NCBI GenBank assembly: GCA_026874595.1
Contig: CM049313.1
Coordinates: forward strand, 41,754,659-41,818,658
Direction of reading: 5' to 3'
DNA length: 64,000 bases
Source of the DNA: Sipunculus nudus
Lineage: Eukaryota; Annelida; Sipuncula; Golfingiida; Sipunculidae
This document shows positions 38,548 through 49,730 of this stretch, piece by piece; position 1 is the stretch's first letter, and each line of letters starts with the position of its first letter. The notes under the pieces are model-generated. The model saw only the letters and a list, made by a program, of their open reading frames with translations. It was not told where the DNA came from and did no database searches. The position numbers were made by a program, and so were the translations under genes.

Positions 38548-38598
38548 CAAAGCTTCCAGTGCGCTTACCACTGCAATCGTGAAAATCAGGAGGTACAT
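38548..38598 (-). pseudogene. Signal-peptide exon of the degenerate secreted gene
   Basis: The ATG is at 38598 on the minus strand: MYLLIFTIAVVSALEA, a good secretion signal with an Ala-x-Ala-like cleavage region. The surrounding DNA aligns with the exon at 58549-58606, including TACATGGTGTCACCAAT upstream. The expected phase-1 donor after the conserved LEA is lost. The nearest good donor (GTG|GTAAGC) is in the wrong phase for the next exon. This agrees with decay of this copy. Confidence 0.5.
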
Positions 38599-38599
38599 C

Positions 38600-40668
38600 T
38601 ATTTGTAAAAAAGAAATAATGTACATGGTGTCACCAATAAACGTACTCTTTTTGAAAGCAACTGTGTGTAACCTTTACAATTTACATAGTAGGGAAAATT
38701 GACAAGATAACCATTATCTTTCTGATGTATGCATTTTCTACAATTTTTTCTGATACTTATTTTTAATCCTTATAAGATAAGCGAATTGACCTTTCCCACG
38801 TGCATGCGCATTGCGCATAACGGGCCAGTATTCAGCTCCAGTGAGCCTGTTTTGCGGGGTTTGTTAAACATTCACATTCAGTAGTTATTGAATATTTATT
38901 GCCAAAAGGATCAATACTAGGCCAAACATTGTTCTCATGTTATTGTAGAATTTTTGCTGATCTCATCCAAAACAGATCAGAATCGATATAAGGTGCAATG
39001 TTGATTACTACACATTTGCTGACAAATTCAAAATCATAACAAACAAAAAAGAAATTACCCTAGTTGCCAATTCAGCAAAGTTGATCATTCTGTTCCTTGC
39101 TTTACAATATTACTCCGGAACTAAAAGTTAATTATTGAACTTTAAATAAACAACATATAGAACGAGAACTTCAGTTGATTTCAGGTGTTCAAGCAGTGTC
39201 AATGTGTTTTACGGAATTTGAGAACATATCTTTAAAGAAGTTTTCATTTGAAGTAACTGAATCTTAGGTTTATATTTATTAATTGCAATAAAGTAAATTG
39301 TTATAAAAGTGTGTACAGTAACATTGAAAATTTTCACTGTTATAATGAGCGCTATGTCAATGCGAATTCAATGTTTTCTTAAAGAAACAAATATTCATGC
39401 CAGAGAATCTACAAGGAACCTTACATAGAAGGAAATGATTTGTTTGTCTCACCTTAAGTATTAAAACAATCACCTTTTGTTTTCGTCAGTATGAGAGACA
39501 AGGACACTTGATGTCAGTTATCGCCGACAGATACCGCACGTTTTAAAAAGGATCTAAAGAGAAAAAAAAGGGAAAATGTCCGTGACGCAACTGAACGATG
39601 GGCTTGAAGAAAAGAAATAGAAATCCGAGAAATTTAAAAAAATGGCCAATTGGCAACGGCGCTTAAATGACTTAACTGGCTGTTCAACATTAAGACCATT
39701 TGGGGTAAAGTTTTTCTTTTTTTCAAAAGTCAGTCAAAATAGGCATGTTTGATATGCAATGCGCCGTGCTTGGAACTATCGACAAACCCTCTGAATGTAG
39801 ACACTAAGATACTTGGATGTCAACAAAAGGTCCAGGATTGCCACAGGTTCAAGAAGCAGAGTGCAAGAGTGGGATGCACAATGAGATACCACGCTCTCAT
39901 TGGTCTAATTAACTGTTTGGTCGCGATACCCGGAGAATCTTGCTACCAACGGCAAGGATAAAGCGGAGCAGATAAATAACAGCTGCAGTGTACAATAAGT
40001 TTGAACTACTTTGAAGTAGTTACAATACCTAATGTAAAGCACCCTCCATCCTTGGCTCGAATGATGGCGTTGGGTAGTCTGTAAGATGGAGGAAATAAGA
40101 AGAAGAGGGCATCTGCCTTAATATGCCATATCCGCAGGAGCATACGGATCATGAATCGATTTACACTGTCCGCACTTGGCCAGTAAACCGCATCAGTTCA
40201 GTTAGCCTTAATTATTCCATTTGAAAGGCGGTCTGCAATAGTCTAATTAACTTTAGACCGGTTTACAGTAAAACAGTTCATGCATAGGCCTACGGAAAAA
40301 CCCGCTTCCTGTCCGCAGTGAGTCAAGTTTGAGCGAACGGCCTTGACCGCTACCATTGCGTTTGTTGCTTGATGGAGTTTTACGTTGTAGGCCTGAATCG
40401 GTTTAATAACCAAGTTAGGACAACAAACTTACGACGTGTTAAATCGATTTCGGCTTAAAAAAAGAATTACTTCGGGACTTAAGTAAACCGGTTTAGTTAA
40501 ATTCGGTTTCGATGCAAACCCAGTTCGAAAAATGCCTACTTAAATACAGAAATGCAAAGTAATAAAGTAAATACATATGAAAAGTAATCTTTTTTTACGA
40601 CATGTCAGTGCAACTAATGAAGAGTCAAGTTCCAGGTAACTGATCTCTTGGAACTACATTTGAAAGCA
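38600..40668. other. No supported gene
   Basis: AT-rich DNA. The frame 39749-39961 plus has no recognisable motif. AAACCGGTTTA-like sequences recur at 40255 and 40486 but do not form a clear element. Confidence 0.35.
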
Positions 40669-40676
40669 CCTGATAG

Positions 40677-41365
40677 CAGGGTTGGGGCCAGGTACTTGTA
40701 CCTGTACCTGCACCTAGGTACACATTTCAGATTACCTGTACTTGTAGGTAATGAGTAGGATGTAACTTGTACCTGTACCTGTCCCTGGAACTAAAGTACC
40801 TGTACAGGTACAAGGTACTTCAGGTATATTTTCATATTTTCATTTTTTTAAAGTTTTTTTCTCTTTTATTTATAAATTTGGTTACCTGTAGTGTGAAATA
40901 ATCAACAAGCCATCAGTGTGATAAACTACTCATGAATTCAATCGTTACCACACCTTCAGAATGGTCACATTTAATTAAGCAAATTATTCGATTATACTGT
41001 ACTTGGTGCCGTTAATGAACTTTAAGTACACAAATATCATGTTTGTGAATGTATGGTGTCATACTCTACTTGGTGCACTAAATGGACTTTTAATACTCTT
41101 GCAATCGCATATCATGTTTGTGAATGTACGGTGCCATACAGATAATAAGTTCTAACAAAATATACTTGAGCAAATGACTTTAATATTGTTTGATACAAAA
41201 AAGGCATGTTAATTTGCATAACGTGAATTTATGACGCTTTTATTATCCGTAAAAATGTCTTTGAAGTAATCCTAAAATAAATGTACCTGTACCTGTACCT
41301 AGGCACTTTCTAAAGTACCTGTAACTGTACCTAGGTACTCTCACTTGTACCTGGCCCAAACTCTG
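40677..41365. mobile_element. Non-autonomous hAT element with perfect 8-bp target duplication
   Basis: The left end is CAGGGTTGGGGCCAGGTAC. The right end, read inward on the minus strand, is CAGAGTTTGGGCCAGGTAC. These terminal inverted repeats have the CAG(G/A)GTT start typical of hAT elements. It is flanked by an identical 8-bp duplication CCTGATAG (40669-40676 and 41366-41373), the hAT hallmark. Both ends are packed with GTACCT/AGGTAC words (40689-40825 and 41283-41352). The middle has a diverged ~70-bp tandem duplication around ATCATGTTTGTGAATGTA (41036 and 41108). There is no transposase frame, so it is a 689-bp miniature element moved in trans. Confidence 0.9.
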
Positions 41366-42168
41366 CCTGATAGTTTGTTTTTATATTGAAAATATTCTAA
41401 AATAACCCTAAAGTGCGATTGACAACCCGTGGCAACAATACAACACCAGCTATGTAATCACTAGTTCATATGATGTTTTTCTTTCACTTCAAATTACACC
41501 TTTATTCCCTCACTCACTTGGATTATTGTTCAACCATTAATAAATAAAAATGGTTAGTTTGTTTGTAATTATTCATAACAACAAAGAAGAAAATAACATT
41601 ATCGTGGCTTTGATATTAGACCTTGACCTTGAGACCTTTTGACCTTGTGTTGTATAATAATTTTAAATATTTTGGAATGATCTTGCATTAACCCTGTAAT
41701 TCGAAATTCATATAATAATATGAAAATGAATATAATAATATTTTCCCATAAAGGTTCATTGCTTAAATGTTCACATTGGCTAATTTGAAATGTTATATCA
41801 AAACATAAATTAGATCAATATATATATATATACAATAAAACAACAGACATAATACTGTTGTCTTAAGAAATACAAAATATAGCTTTATTATATTGAAAAG
41901 CAAGTATGCAAAAAATTATAAATGTATTTAATATATATAAACATTTTTAAAAATCTTAACTCTGTACAGTGAAAAAGAACACAATGATTATTAAAATTCA
42001 TTTAACTGTTATTTACGTACACTCTTCCTTATTTATTTCCCCTTTTTCGAATTTCAATGAATTAACGACACAATCAGTGCAACGTTTTCTTATTGTATCC
42101 AATGCTACGATTTCATCAGATTTTGATTGTGAAACTGGTGCGAAATAAGTATATTGTCTGTAAAATAC

Positions 42169-42307
42169 CTTTATCGCCATTCTTTACACAAACAGAATGT
42201 GTGGCAGAAGTATAGAAACCGGGCTTCAGCCTGCCGCCGGGACCTAATGCACAACGGGTGTCGCATAATAAATTGTTTCTTGAAAAAGGCCGATTCATAT
42301 TATTTTC
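42169..42307 (-). CDS. Candidate exon: F5/8C-like N-terminal piece
   Basis: The minus-strand acceptor is GGGAATTTTCAG and the donor GATAAAG|GTATTT. The 139-bp frame is open and richer in GC than its surroundings. It encodes N-x-NRPFSRNN, a Cys pair (LLCDTRC), a Gly/Pro-rich turn, then ATHSVCVKNGDKG. The order N-x-x-RP...A-x-x-V-x-x-NG loosely recalls the start of F-type lectin domains (NxAxNKP...AVDG). A diverged copy lies at 59660-59760. Gene membership is unresolved; it lies upstream of the 38.6-kb signal-peptide exon. Confidence 0.35.
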
Positions 42308-42349
42308 CTGAAAATTCCCATATTTAATTTTACTCATAACTGGAGTTTA

Positions 42350-42945
42350 TTATATTAGAGGAGGAGGGGTCCGGGGAACCCGGGTTTCCCGTCTGAACGG
42401 GGGTGTGGGGGCGGACATAAAGCTTAATTTTCCTGTTCAAATAGGAAATGGTTTCCCATTTTCGCGATAGATGGCGCTTCAATCGCAGATATAAATTAAC
42501 AAAACCGCGGCGTTATCTGTTGATGAAAGACATATTATTATTATTCAGAAATGTGTAAGTATGTGTATACATTATAAATCATGAATGTCACATGAAAGAG
42601 CTGAAGTTGGTCCTCGCTGAAATCGATCCTGTGCAGCACGGCTCAGTACTCGAACACTAATGCCATTACACCATGCAAGACGATGTGAAGGTAACAGGAA
42701 AAAGAGGGCTTTTAAATCTGGGTGTGGATTAATAAATAGCGCCACCTAACGGCAGTTGTGAATATCATGAAAATATTTATTGAGAAATATTATTAACTAC
42801 TTAAAAGATGGGGGGAACCCCATACCCCCCTTAGAATTCTTACAACAAAAAATGAAACATTATTAAGTGCTTTTAATGTTGGGGGAGACCCCCCAAACCC
42901 CCAATGGTCAGACCGGTATACTTTACGGTAGTCTGAACGGAGATT
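42350..42945. repeat. Cluster of G-run/C-run blocks
   Basis: Three blocks pair a G-run with a C-run: 42364-42390 (GGGGTCCGGGGAACCCGGG), 42810-42830 (GGGGGGAACCCCATACCCCC) and 42881-42902 (GGGGGAGACCCCCCAAACCCCC). The last two sit in a ~70-bp tandem repeat that begins ATTATTAA(C/G)T(A/G)CTT. GTCTGAACGG occurs on both sides (42391 and 42931). It may be the remains of a miniature transposon. Confidence 0.45.
42618..42680 (-). repeat. tRNA-like SINE head
   Basis: On the minus strand, ATGGTGTAATGGC (complement of 42663-42675) resembles a Pol III A-box. About 35 nt on, GGATCGATTTC (complement of 42620-42630) resembles a B-box. There is no clean acceptor stem, so it is a tRNA-derived repeat rather than a tRNA gene. 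Confidence 0.35.
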
Positions 42946-43202
42946 GTTACCATACCGTAATTATCTGTTTAAAAAAAATCATGGCTGCCGCCTGGATTTG
43001 GATTCCAACAACATGCTACCAGCGGTATTTAATATGTACTCCAGAGTAAATATATTTGTAAAATGAATCCTAATATGTATTTCTAAACCTATAATAGGCA
43101 ATATAGGGCTATCTGGTTGTATAACTATTACTTCTTTACTTATTTGCAGTGGTATAATAGAGTACCGGCCGAGCATGGACCGGTAGGTACTGATTGTAAA
43201 GT

Positions 43203-43322
43203 CGTACCATTTTCCTCAATAGATGCGAAGCCCGCGTTCTATAGTGGCTCCGAACGGCTGATGTGTCAGTAAACATGGAACAATATCCTGAAACGTGCTG
43301 CCGACGATAATGACCTGTAGTC
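43203..43322 (-). CDS. Candidate terminal exon, F5/8C-like C-terminal piece
   Basis: The minus-strand acceptor is TTTGACTACAG. The phase-0 frame reads VIIVGSTFQDIVPCLL...FGATIERGLRIY and then a stop. The VGS...PC...G-x-T...GLRIY order is like the end of F-type lectin domains (VGxS...C...GRYVxI) with a Cys missing. A second frame is also open through here, so the assignment is weak. The GC level is higher than the flanks. Confidence 0.28.
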
Positions 43323-45345
43323 AAATGGGGCAGTTAGATCAAAATATATACTCTGTATAGCATGACAGCGGTTTTCGTATATACAGGTTTTGAAAATACA
43401 TGAATGTTTTGTGCATGAATTCATATTTTATAGAGATTAAAGCGATTTACTGACAACTTCGTCTTTTCACATATGTATTGTCGGTACTTTCCACGGGACA
43501 ATAACTAGTTCTGACAGGGCGATGCCGATGTGAATACGCTTTGTAATATGTCCCATTTCGTTGACCTTCGAAACAGCTAGGGAGGGAGAGAGAGATATGT
43601 GTGTTATTCTCTCCTCAATGTAACGGCATAAGGTTATGATTGTCCTTTGTATATATACAAAACAAGCAGCCTCTTAGCCGTGACAATTAGAGAAATTTAA
43701 TGTATTTCAATACTGTAAATATTGGAAGAGCATTTGTGGTTCAAACACCGTTAGTATATACATATTCGGGATTTGTTTGGCAGGTATTATAAATTGAAAG
43801 TTGGAATATGTCCCGTTGTGCTTCTAATAACGTAACAGCGCATCCTTTTGATGGTGGGCTTCCAGCTGCTGTTAGACGTAATTATAAAAAAGAGGAAAAT
43901 CTACTCAGGAAAGGGAAGATTTGTTTAAACTTATTGCTCAATTCATCTTCAGAACCGTCTACCTTTCGAACTGCATGCATAATTTTTTCATATCTGACTT
44001 TGATCTACATTTATTTGTCTCGTTAACCATACCGTAAAGTATAAAACTGCTGCAGCGCTTCCTGAATTTACTCTTTCTCTTGTACCAAATAAATAACGAT
44101 ATTATTGAACAATGATTTTTTACAAACAATAATTGTTCCATCTACGTTACAGAAAAGGTTAAATTATTTTATTAATCCTGAAACGAATTGGTACGATAGC
44201 TCTACCGTCTGTTGTAAAAGTAAACGAATATTGGTAAAGCCAAGAAAAAAAAAGCTTTCCCAGTTATGTGTCTTGGACTTATTGAGTTAAAAAGGAATAA
44301 CGTTTGTCTAAATGGCGTACACCCTACCCTGCCCCTCCCAAACGCAGTCTCAGAATCATACACAGACACAAAAACACCCGGTTAGACACAAACTATATTG
44401 AAGTAATATATATTAATATAATTTTACAGCAGTGTAAGTCATTAATGGCATACCATTGCTAGAACACCAATGCAACATGCAACTTTATAAATTAAGAAAA
44501 TAATTTCTATTGAATGTACGGTTTACTCACTCCAATTCAGAAATAACCTTTAAGGAATCTATCCCTTGCTACAAATATATTGTTGCAACAAATAAAAAAA
44601 ATCCAGAAATAACACGATGTAAATGTGGCACATTTTCTTTCCAATTACCGAAGAGAAATTTCCTCATCAATGGCGTTTACAAAATCTGAGTTGAAGGGGA
44701 TACGTGGGCTACGCTCCTGTTCGAAATAAACGAAATTGTTTATAAATAGATATAAAAAAAAACTGAACTAGATATTTTGTAATGCCTAAGCTGTAACGTA
44801 TGAACTGATAAACTTAATCGTTCAAGTGTGATTTTCATTGAAATGTTTAAATGATTCGGTGCCTGTCTTTCCCTATATTTTGAACATAAAAGTGACTACA
44901 TCCCGTGTTTTGAGATACTATACCCCTAAAAAGGACATATACGCAGAAGTATTAATTTGGTATAAAATGCTTAAAATTCAAGTTAAACTTCCACTTGCTA
45001 ACACATATAATAAAATACGGCCAATTCAGGTAATTTTTTAACCGTACATTACCGATTCATAAAACTGACACCTGTAAACACTGAGGTAGGAAAATAAGAC
45101 AGTAGATGAAAGACAAAACACAGGTATGCGCAATCATTAAAGAATATAATTGGAAGTAAATCACTGTATCGGAAACACTGGAGATAGCACTCGAACTTAT
45201 TAACTTAAGCTACCATAGAAACCTGAAATAGTTAAGCCATCTGAAACAAGATCTTAATAAGCCTTCATTTCTTAAGGTAGGCATTTCTGACAGCTGATGT
45301 TGCCAATTTTATATCTGACTTACGTTTTCGCGGAAGTCAATCAAT

Positions 45346-45543
45346 TTAATTTCCTTTCTCTTGAGGTTCTATGCTCATGAGATCTCCTCCGATATCCTTG
45401 GACGATCTCCTGACAGTCATCCAGTGTCCTTTGAACGGGAACTTCAATAAGTCTGATGGATCAGGCACACATAGTTTTCTTGTTGTGTCCATTTGCATAA
45501 TAATTCTAATGTGCCAGGACACAGGGGATGTTTTTTTCTCAAA
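45346..45543 (-). CDS. Candidate terminal coding exon, unrecognised product
   Basis: The minus-strand acceptor-like CATTTTGCCACTCAG ends at 45544. An open frame of 65 codons then runs to a TAA at 45346-45348. The composition looks protein-like (SPVSWHIRII, KLCVPDPSDLLKFPFKGHW, TVRRSSKDIGGDLM) unlike the AT-driven frames around it. I do not recognise the family. The Ngaro-like element starts 340 bp upstream of it (relative to the gene), so that element may lie in this gene's intron. Confidence 0.35.
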   Translation of the reverse strand, partial: FEKKTSPVSWHIRIIMQMDTTRKLCVPDPSDLLKFPFKGHWMTVRRSSKDIGGDLMSIEPQEKGN

Positions 45544-45882
45544 CTGAGTGGCAAAATGTTCATATGTTGTACATTACACCATTAACTTATTAAACTGCAG
45601 TGTCAAATGATAAACTTGTAACTTATGCTTTCCTGTCAATTAAAAACAAGAATCAAAATAAAAAAATCTATATGCGTTAATCTACTACCTATTGCATGAT
45701 CCCCGGGGCCATGTTTATATTAGTTAGAAGACATTCAGCTAGGTAGGTTTGGCAACATGCGGCCAAAATTTATCTGATGCAGGAATGGGCCTCCTCCTGG
45801 ATGGGCAAACCAACAAAAAAATACTTTACTAAGTAATAAACGTTATTTTCATACAAATCTACAATCATCATTCATATAACAG

Positions 45883-46039
45883 TTTACACCTCCAACTGTT
45901 CACTGAGTCATAAAGCAAGTCAGTAGTATATTTGGGAAATGAGGGTTTATTCAATACACACCCGTAGCGCTCAGGCTACCCATCATCGATCAGACAATAT
46001 CTAACACATCTAACGTTTTTGATTAGAAAAAACCCCAAT
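45883..46039 (-). repeat. Split direct repeat B2 (3' end of Ngaro-like element)
   Basis: This 157-bp repeat starts TTTACACCTCCAACTG and ends GAAAAAACCCCAAT on the plus strand. It matches 46893-47049 except for one base (CATCATCGATC against CATTATCGATC). Confidence 0.9.
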
Positions 46040-46752
46040 TCATGAGCAGCAGCTGTAGTGCTCTGATTAACTACAAATAGAACACTAGGCATTCTACGTC
46101 CCTTCTGGGGACAAGTTGCAATACATTGTGTATGTAATATTAAGCTACTTGATGCTGTATATGACGCAAAGGCATGCAGTACATTACTTAACAAGTATTA
46201 AACCGGTCATATCATTATAGCGCGATGCATGACGCAAGAAACGATCTTTCCCAGAAAGGGAGGGAGGCGTATGTAATTAGGTATTAATCTCTCCAGAGTA
46301 ATTCACCTGTGTATACATATAAATACTGAAGTGGCATTTAACAATGATAGTAGCATACAAATACAAGAGTGTGAGTGTCCATGAGAGCAGGGTTATAGAA
46401 ATCGATACCTGCTAGGATTCAACTGCGGAGGTGTTTTACCAGCAGGTCATCTCATTATTACATGTATATCTGCATGTGAAACATCTGAAGATAATAACAT
46501 ATAACAGCCTCAGGCAGAGTACAAAGTATTCGTATGTTCTAGACATAAGCTACATTAAAGCGATTTAACATTAGCCTTCAGACCTCCTAATAATTAATAT
46601 TCATAATTACGAGCACAGTTGGGCCTCAAACTGATTATAAATGTCAATAAAAACCAAAGCAGGCATACACCCAGAGAGTCACCGCGGTGAACACCACGTT
46701 AATTATCGTATGGACAGATAAATGATCACAGCGGGGGAGTAGGGCTGGAGGG
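46040..46752 (-). other. 713-bp spacer between A2 and B2
   Basis: In canonical split-repeat elements A2 and B2 are adjacent. Here 713 bp separate them. No ORF of note is seen. It could be an insertion, a capture during a recombination event, or a genuine 3' region of this lineage. Confidence 0.5.
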
Positions 46753-46895
46753 GAAGCTGCTGTTTCGCTAGGCGGGCCCTAGCGCCCGGTTCACATTTGG
46801 CGGGCTTATGCATATTTATTAACTAAGCAAGGGGGAGTGTCGCGGCCTATCACCGTTGAGCGTAAAAACACATTCACGAAATGAATGTTTACTTT
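46753..46895 (-). repeat. Split direct repeat A2
   Basis: It matches 51163-51334 (GAAGCTGCTGTTTCGCTAGG ... GAATGTTTACTTTA) with a 27-bp deletion and a few substitutions. It overlaps the first bases of B1 at the shared TTTAC. Confidence 0.9.
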
Positions 46896-47049
46896 ACACC
46901 TCCAACTGTTCACTGAGTCATAAAGCAAGTCAGTAGTATATTTGGGAAATGAGGGTTTATTCAATACACACCCGTAGCGCTCAGGCTACCCATTATCGAT
47001 CAGACAATATCTAACACATCTAACGTTTTTGATTAGAAAAAACCCCAAT
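46893..47049 (-). repeat. Split direct repeat B1
   Basis: This is the internal copy of the 157-bp repeat. It directly abuts A2, as in Ngaro architecture. Confidence 0.9.
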
Positions 47050-47103
47050 CCCTGATATAATTAAATTCTTAGAAATTTAATGAGTTATAATGTAGCACAT
47101 TAT

Positions 47104-48110
47104 TTATGATGGGAGTTTGTCTCCCATCAGTTTAGAGTATTTGATATGTGTTTGGAGAGGTAGGTTAAGATAACGTTGGTATGCGGAACTCCGCCAGTCT
47201 CCCAGCATTTGAATGACATCCGAGGAGAGCCCGCATTCCAGGGCCCACAATGCGCCCCCTCTCCGAAAGCTGTGGCCAGAATAACGGGAGGAGTCGTATC
47301 CGAGCGATCCGAGGGTTGAAGATAATTTGTGGGAGGAATGAGCCTGCGTCATAGTAAAGACAGGAGAGGGCTGCTGGTCAAAGGGGACACTCTGAAGGAG
47401 TTAAGCACAGCTGTAATTGGGCAGAGAGGGTGGTTACGGATCTTAGAGAGCGGAACATACAGTTCGCGTTGTTGGAATTGAATCGTTTTTGAATGCCTCA
47501 CGCGGATTATCAGCCAAAAATTTGTAACCAGAAAATCATCTCTTGTTAAGTGTTTGGTGTGATCAAAGTCATTTAGATTTTTTTAAAGAAGGTTACCCTT
47601 ACGGAAGAGACCGAAGAACGCCACAAGGCATATTGCCCAAAAGGAGACATCAGAAGGTTTAGACCAATTCAGCTTAATTTTGATAGACAGCAATATGTCA
47701 GGGGTAATTGGCAATTTTTAGGTTACCTTGTCCCCTTTTATCCTTTTGATACCAAGCAATACAGAGCGTAAAAACCAGCTATCCTTAAGCGGGTTCTCTA
47801 GGCCTGCCTCCAAGTGTAATAATCGAATTTTATTCAGGTACTGCTTAATTGTGCTGTGCTTACAGGTGCGCGCTAGATACGCCGCATATCTGCATAGGTT
47901 GTGATTTGTTATAGGTGTTTGGGGAATCCCAAGAGATAAGCAGAGTTTAATGTAGGCGCGCCGGTGGGAGGCAGCAAAGGTGGCCGAGCGGTACACAGCT
48001 TGTCCAGGTCTGTAACCAGGCGGGCAGCCGCTGCACCTGTGGATAGAGCGATACGAGAGCTGCCTTTGACATGTGTTTATGCCAGTGACACAAAAGATTA
48101 ATGACTGCAA
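47104..48110 (-). pseudogene. Tyrosine recombinase of the Ngaro-like element, broken
   Basis: The N-terminal core-binding part is at 48110-47718 (RRAYIKLCLSLGIPQTP, then NLCRYAAYLA, KQYLNKIRLLH). The catalytic part is partly at 47720-47353 (VAFFGLFRKGNL with the first catalytic Arg, later HPLCPITAVLN) and partly at 47352-47104. The latter has GHSFRRGGALW with the H-x-x-R motif, LGDWRSS, and the nucleophile Tyr in SAYQRYL. Defects are a TAA at 47723 after GDKVT, a frameshift in the poly-A near 47578, and another near 47352. This enzyme normally inserts the circular cDNA by site-specific recombination, without target duplication. Confidence 0.8.
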
Positions 48111-48801
48111 AATGGGTAAATGGGTATAGCAGAGATGCTAGTCGGATGATCTGGCCAGGCTGATGAAGCCTGGAGATAGCATCTGGCAGGTCATGTAAAC
48201 GACCAGGGACATGAATGGGCCTTATTTGAAATTCAAATTTAGCTGACAGCCAGAAGAGCTGCCTTAGATAATGCATTACCAGCGTATTTATGGTAGAGCC
48301 TTTGTTAAGCATGCCTAGGGCACACATGCTGTCCGTGTGCACAACCACTGTGTGGCCCTTCCACCGATGTCCCCACGTCCTGGCTGCAGCTATCACTGTG
48401 AGCACTTCTTTATAATTAATATGCAGGCCAGCGACTTTAGGCCAATCGGCTTCCCATAATATATATTGCCAGTCGTTATTAAAATATATTCCTGACGCTT
48501 TCTTGGATGCATTCAGATAGACATGTACAAACGAATGGTTCGGCTTGAAATATCGCTTCCCATTAAAACGCTCAAGATAAGCTAGCCACCAGCGAATATC
48601 TTTAAAGAATTCTCTGCTGAGAATGCGTGTGTGATTTGGTCTCCTTAACAGGGCCATTTCATTTAGTATGCGGCGCAATGATACTTTTCCACCAGACACC
48701 ACCAAAGACGCCCAAGGATAGCTTGCCTGCGAGGCTTTGCAGCTGGCGTAGTGAAGCGCGTTTGCGCGAACTGAATGTGCGCAGCATATGTTTAAAATCA
48801 T
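47947..48801 (-). pseudogene. RNase H domain of the Ngaro-like element
   Basis: The frame runs 284 codons. RNase H signatures are HVYLNASKKASG (the first catalytic Asp replaced by Asn), NYKEVLTVIAA with the Glu, VVHTDSMCALGML with an Asp, and PGRLHDLPDAISR with the last Asp. It joins the RT frame only through a frameshift near 48720 and runs into the recombinase frame by overlap. The Asp to Asn change would be expected to weaken or abolish RNA degradation. Confidence 0.8.
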
Positions 48802-49702
48802 TTAGCTTGTTTTGTGGGAGTGCTACCCGGTTAATGGAACTGTCAATTTCAACCCCGAGAAATACTAGCCTAGTAGATGGTCCGCAGACCTTTCCCCATC
48901 TGATCCCAAAACCCAGGTCCCTAAGTAATTCAATTAGTTTGTTTTGAGCCAGTATACACTCCGCCTGAGATGGTGCTACTATAAGGAAATCATCCAGGTA
49001 GACCACTATTGAGTTAAAACCCATGTTAACCATCATCCTTTTTACCGATTGTGTTAACCTATGAAAAATTCCTGGGGCCTTCCGGCTTCCGAAAGGTAAA
49101 CGTGTGTCATATAAATAGGTATGAGTGTTGCTGTTGTGAAATTTCCATTTAATCCCAATGGCTTGGTAATTACTTGGATGGATAGGAACAGAGCGGTAAG
49201 CATTTTTTAAGTCAACTTTAGTCATGAAGTAACCATTTTTGACCAAACGTAAGGCGTCTGCTACCGTGTCAAATGAGAAATGCTCTATCACGGAACAAAA
49301 GTCGTTTACTGACAGGCCATGAGGAAGACTACAGTCATGAATTATCCTAACATCATCGCTGTCCGGCTTTGGCACAGCGGCTAGAGGGCTAACGATGATA
49401 GGTTTAGATTTTGGATCACACACACAGTAGTGGCCCTCAGCTATCCCTTTAAGGAGCTGTTTTTCGACTGCATTTCGGGTTGACGGGTTGATGGTGGACT
49501 TGTGATTTTTAGTTTCGACATGCCTCATTTGGAGACGATCGATCACATTAAACTCGTTTTTAATACCATCTATTAGATAGTCTCTGTCAGGATCGTTGTG
49601 AAGTTTAGACTCCCAAAAATGAAGACGGGACGCAATGGAATTTGAGAAATGGGGCTTACTCTCATGGAAGTATTCCTGGGGGCAATTATGACAGTCTGAC
49701 AA
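48659..49702 (-). pseudogene. Reverse transcriptase of the Ngaro-like element
   Basis: This 347-codon frame holds the RT blocks in order: AAVPKPDSDDVRIIHDCS, TKVDLKNAYRSVPI (catalytic Asp), RLPFGSRKAPGIFHRLT, VVYLDDFLIV (catalytic LDD pair), and LVFLGVEID. The RT active-site residues are intact. The frame departs from the expected continuation around 48720 (SLAGKLSLGVFGG) and terminates at 48659, while the adjacent frame carries on into RNase H. It starts 30 bp after the gag-like frame ends. Confidence 0.87.
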
Positions 49703-49730
49703 TGAACAGTTGGAGAGGAACCCCTATTGT

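Noticed and set aside
43808-44026. 72-codon plus-strand frame (MSRCASNNVT...)
   Set aside because: The first half looks weakly protein-like, but there is no family motif, no splice support and no second copy; not enough to call.
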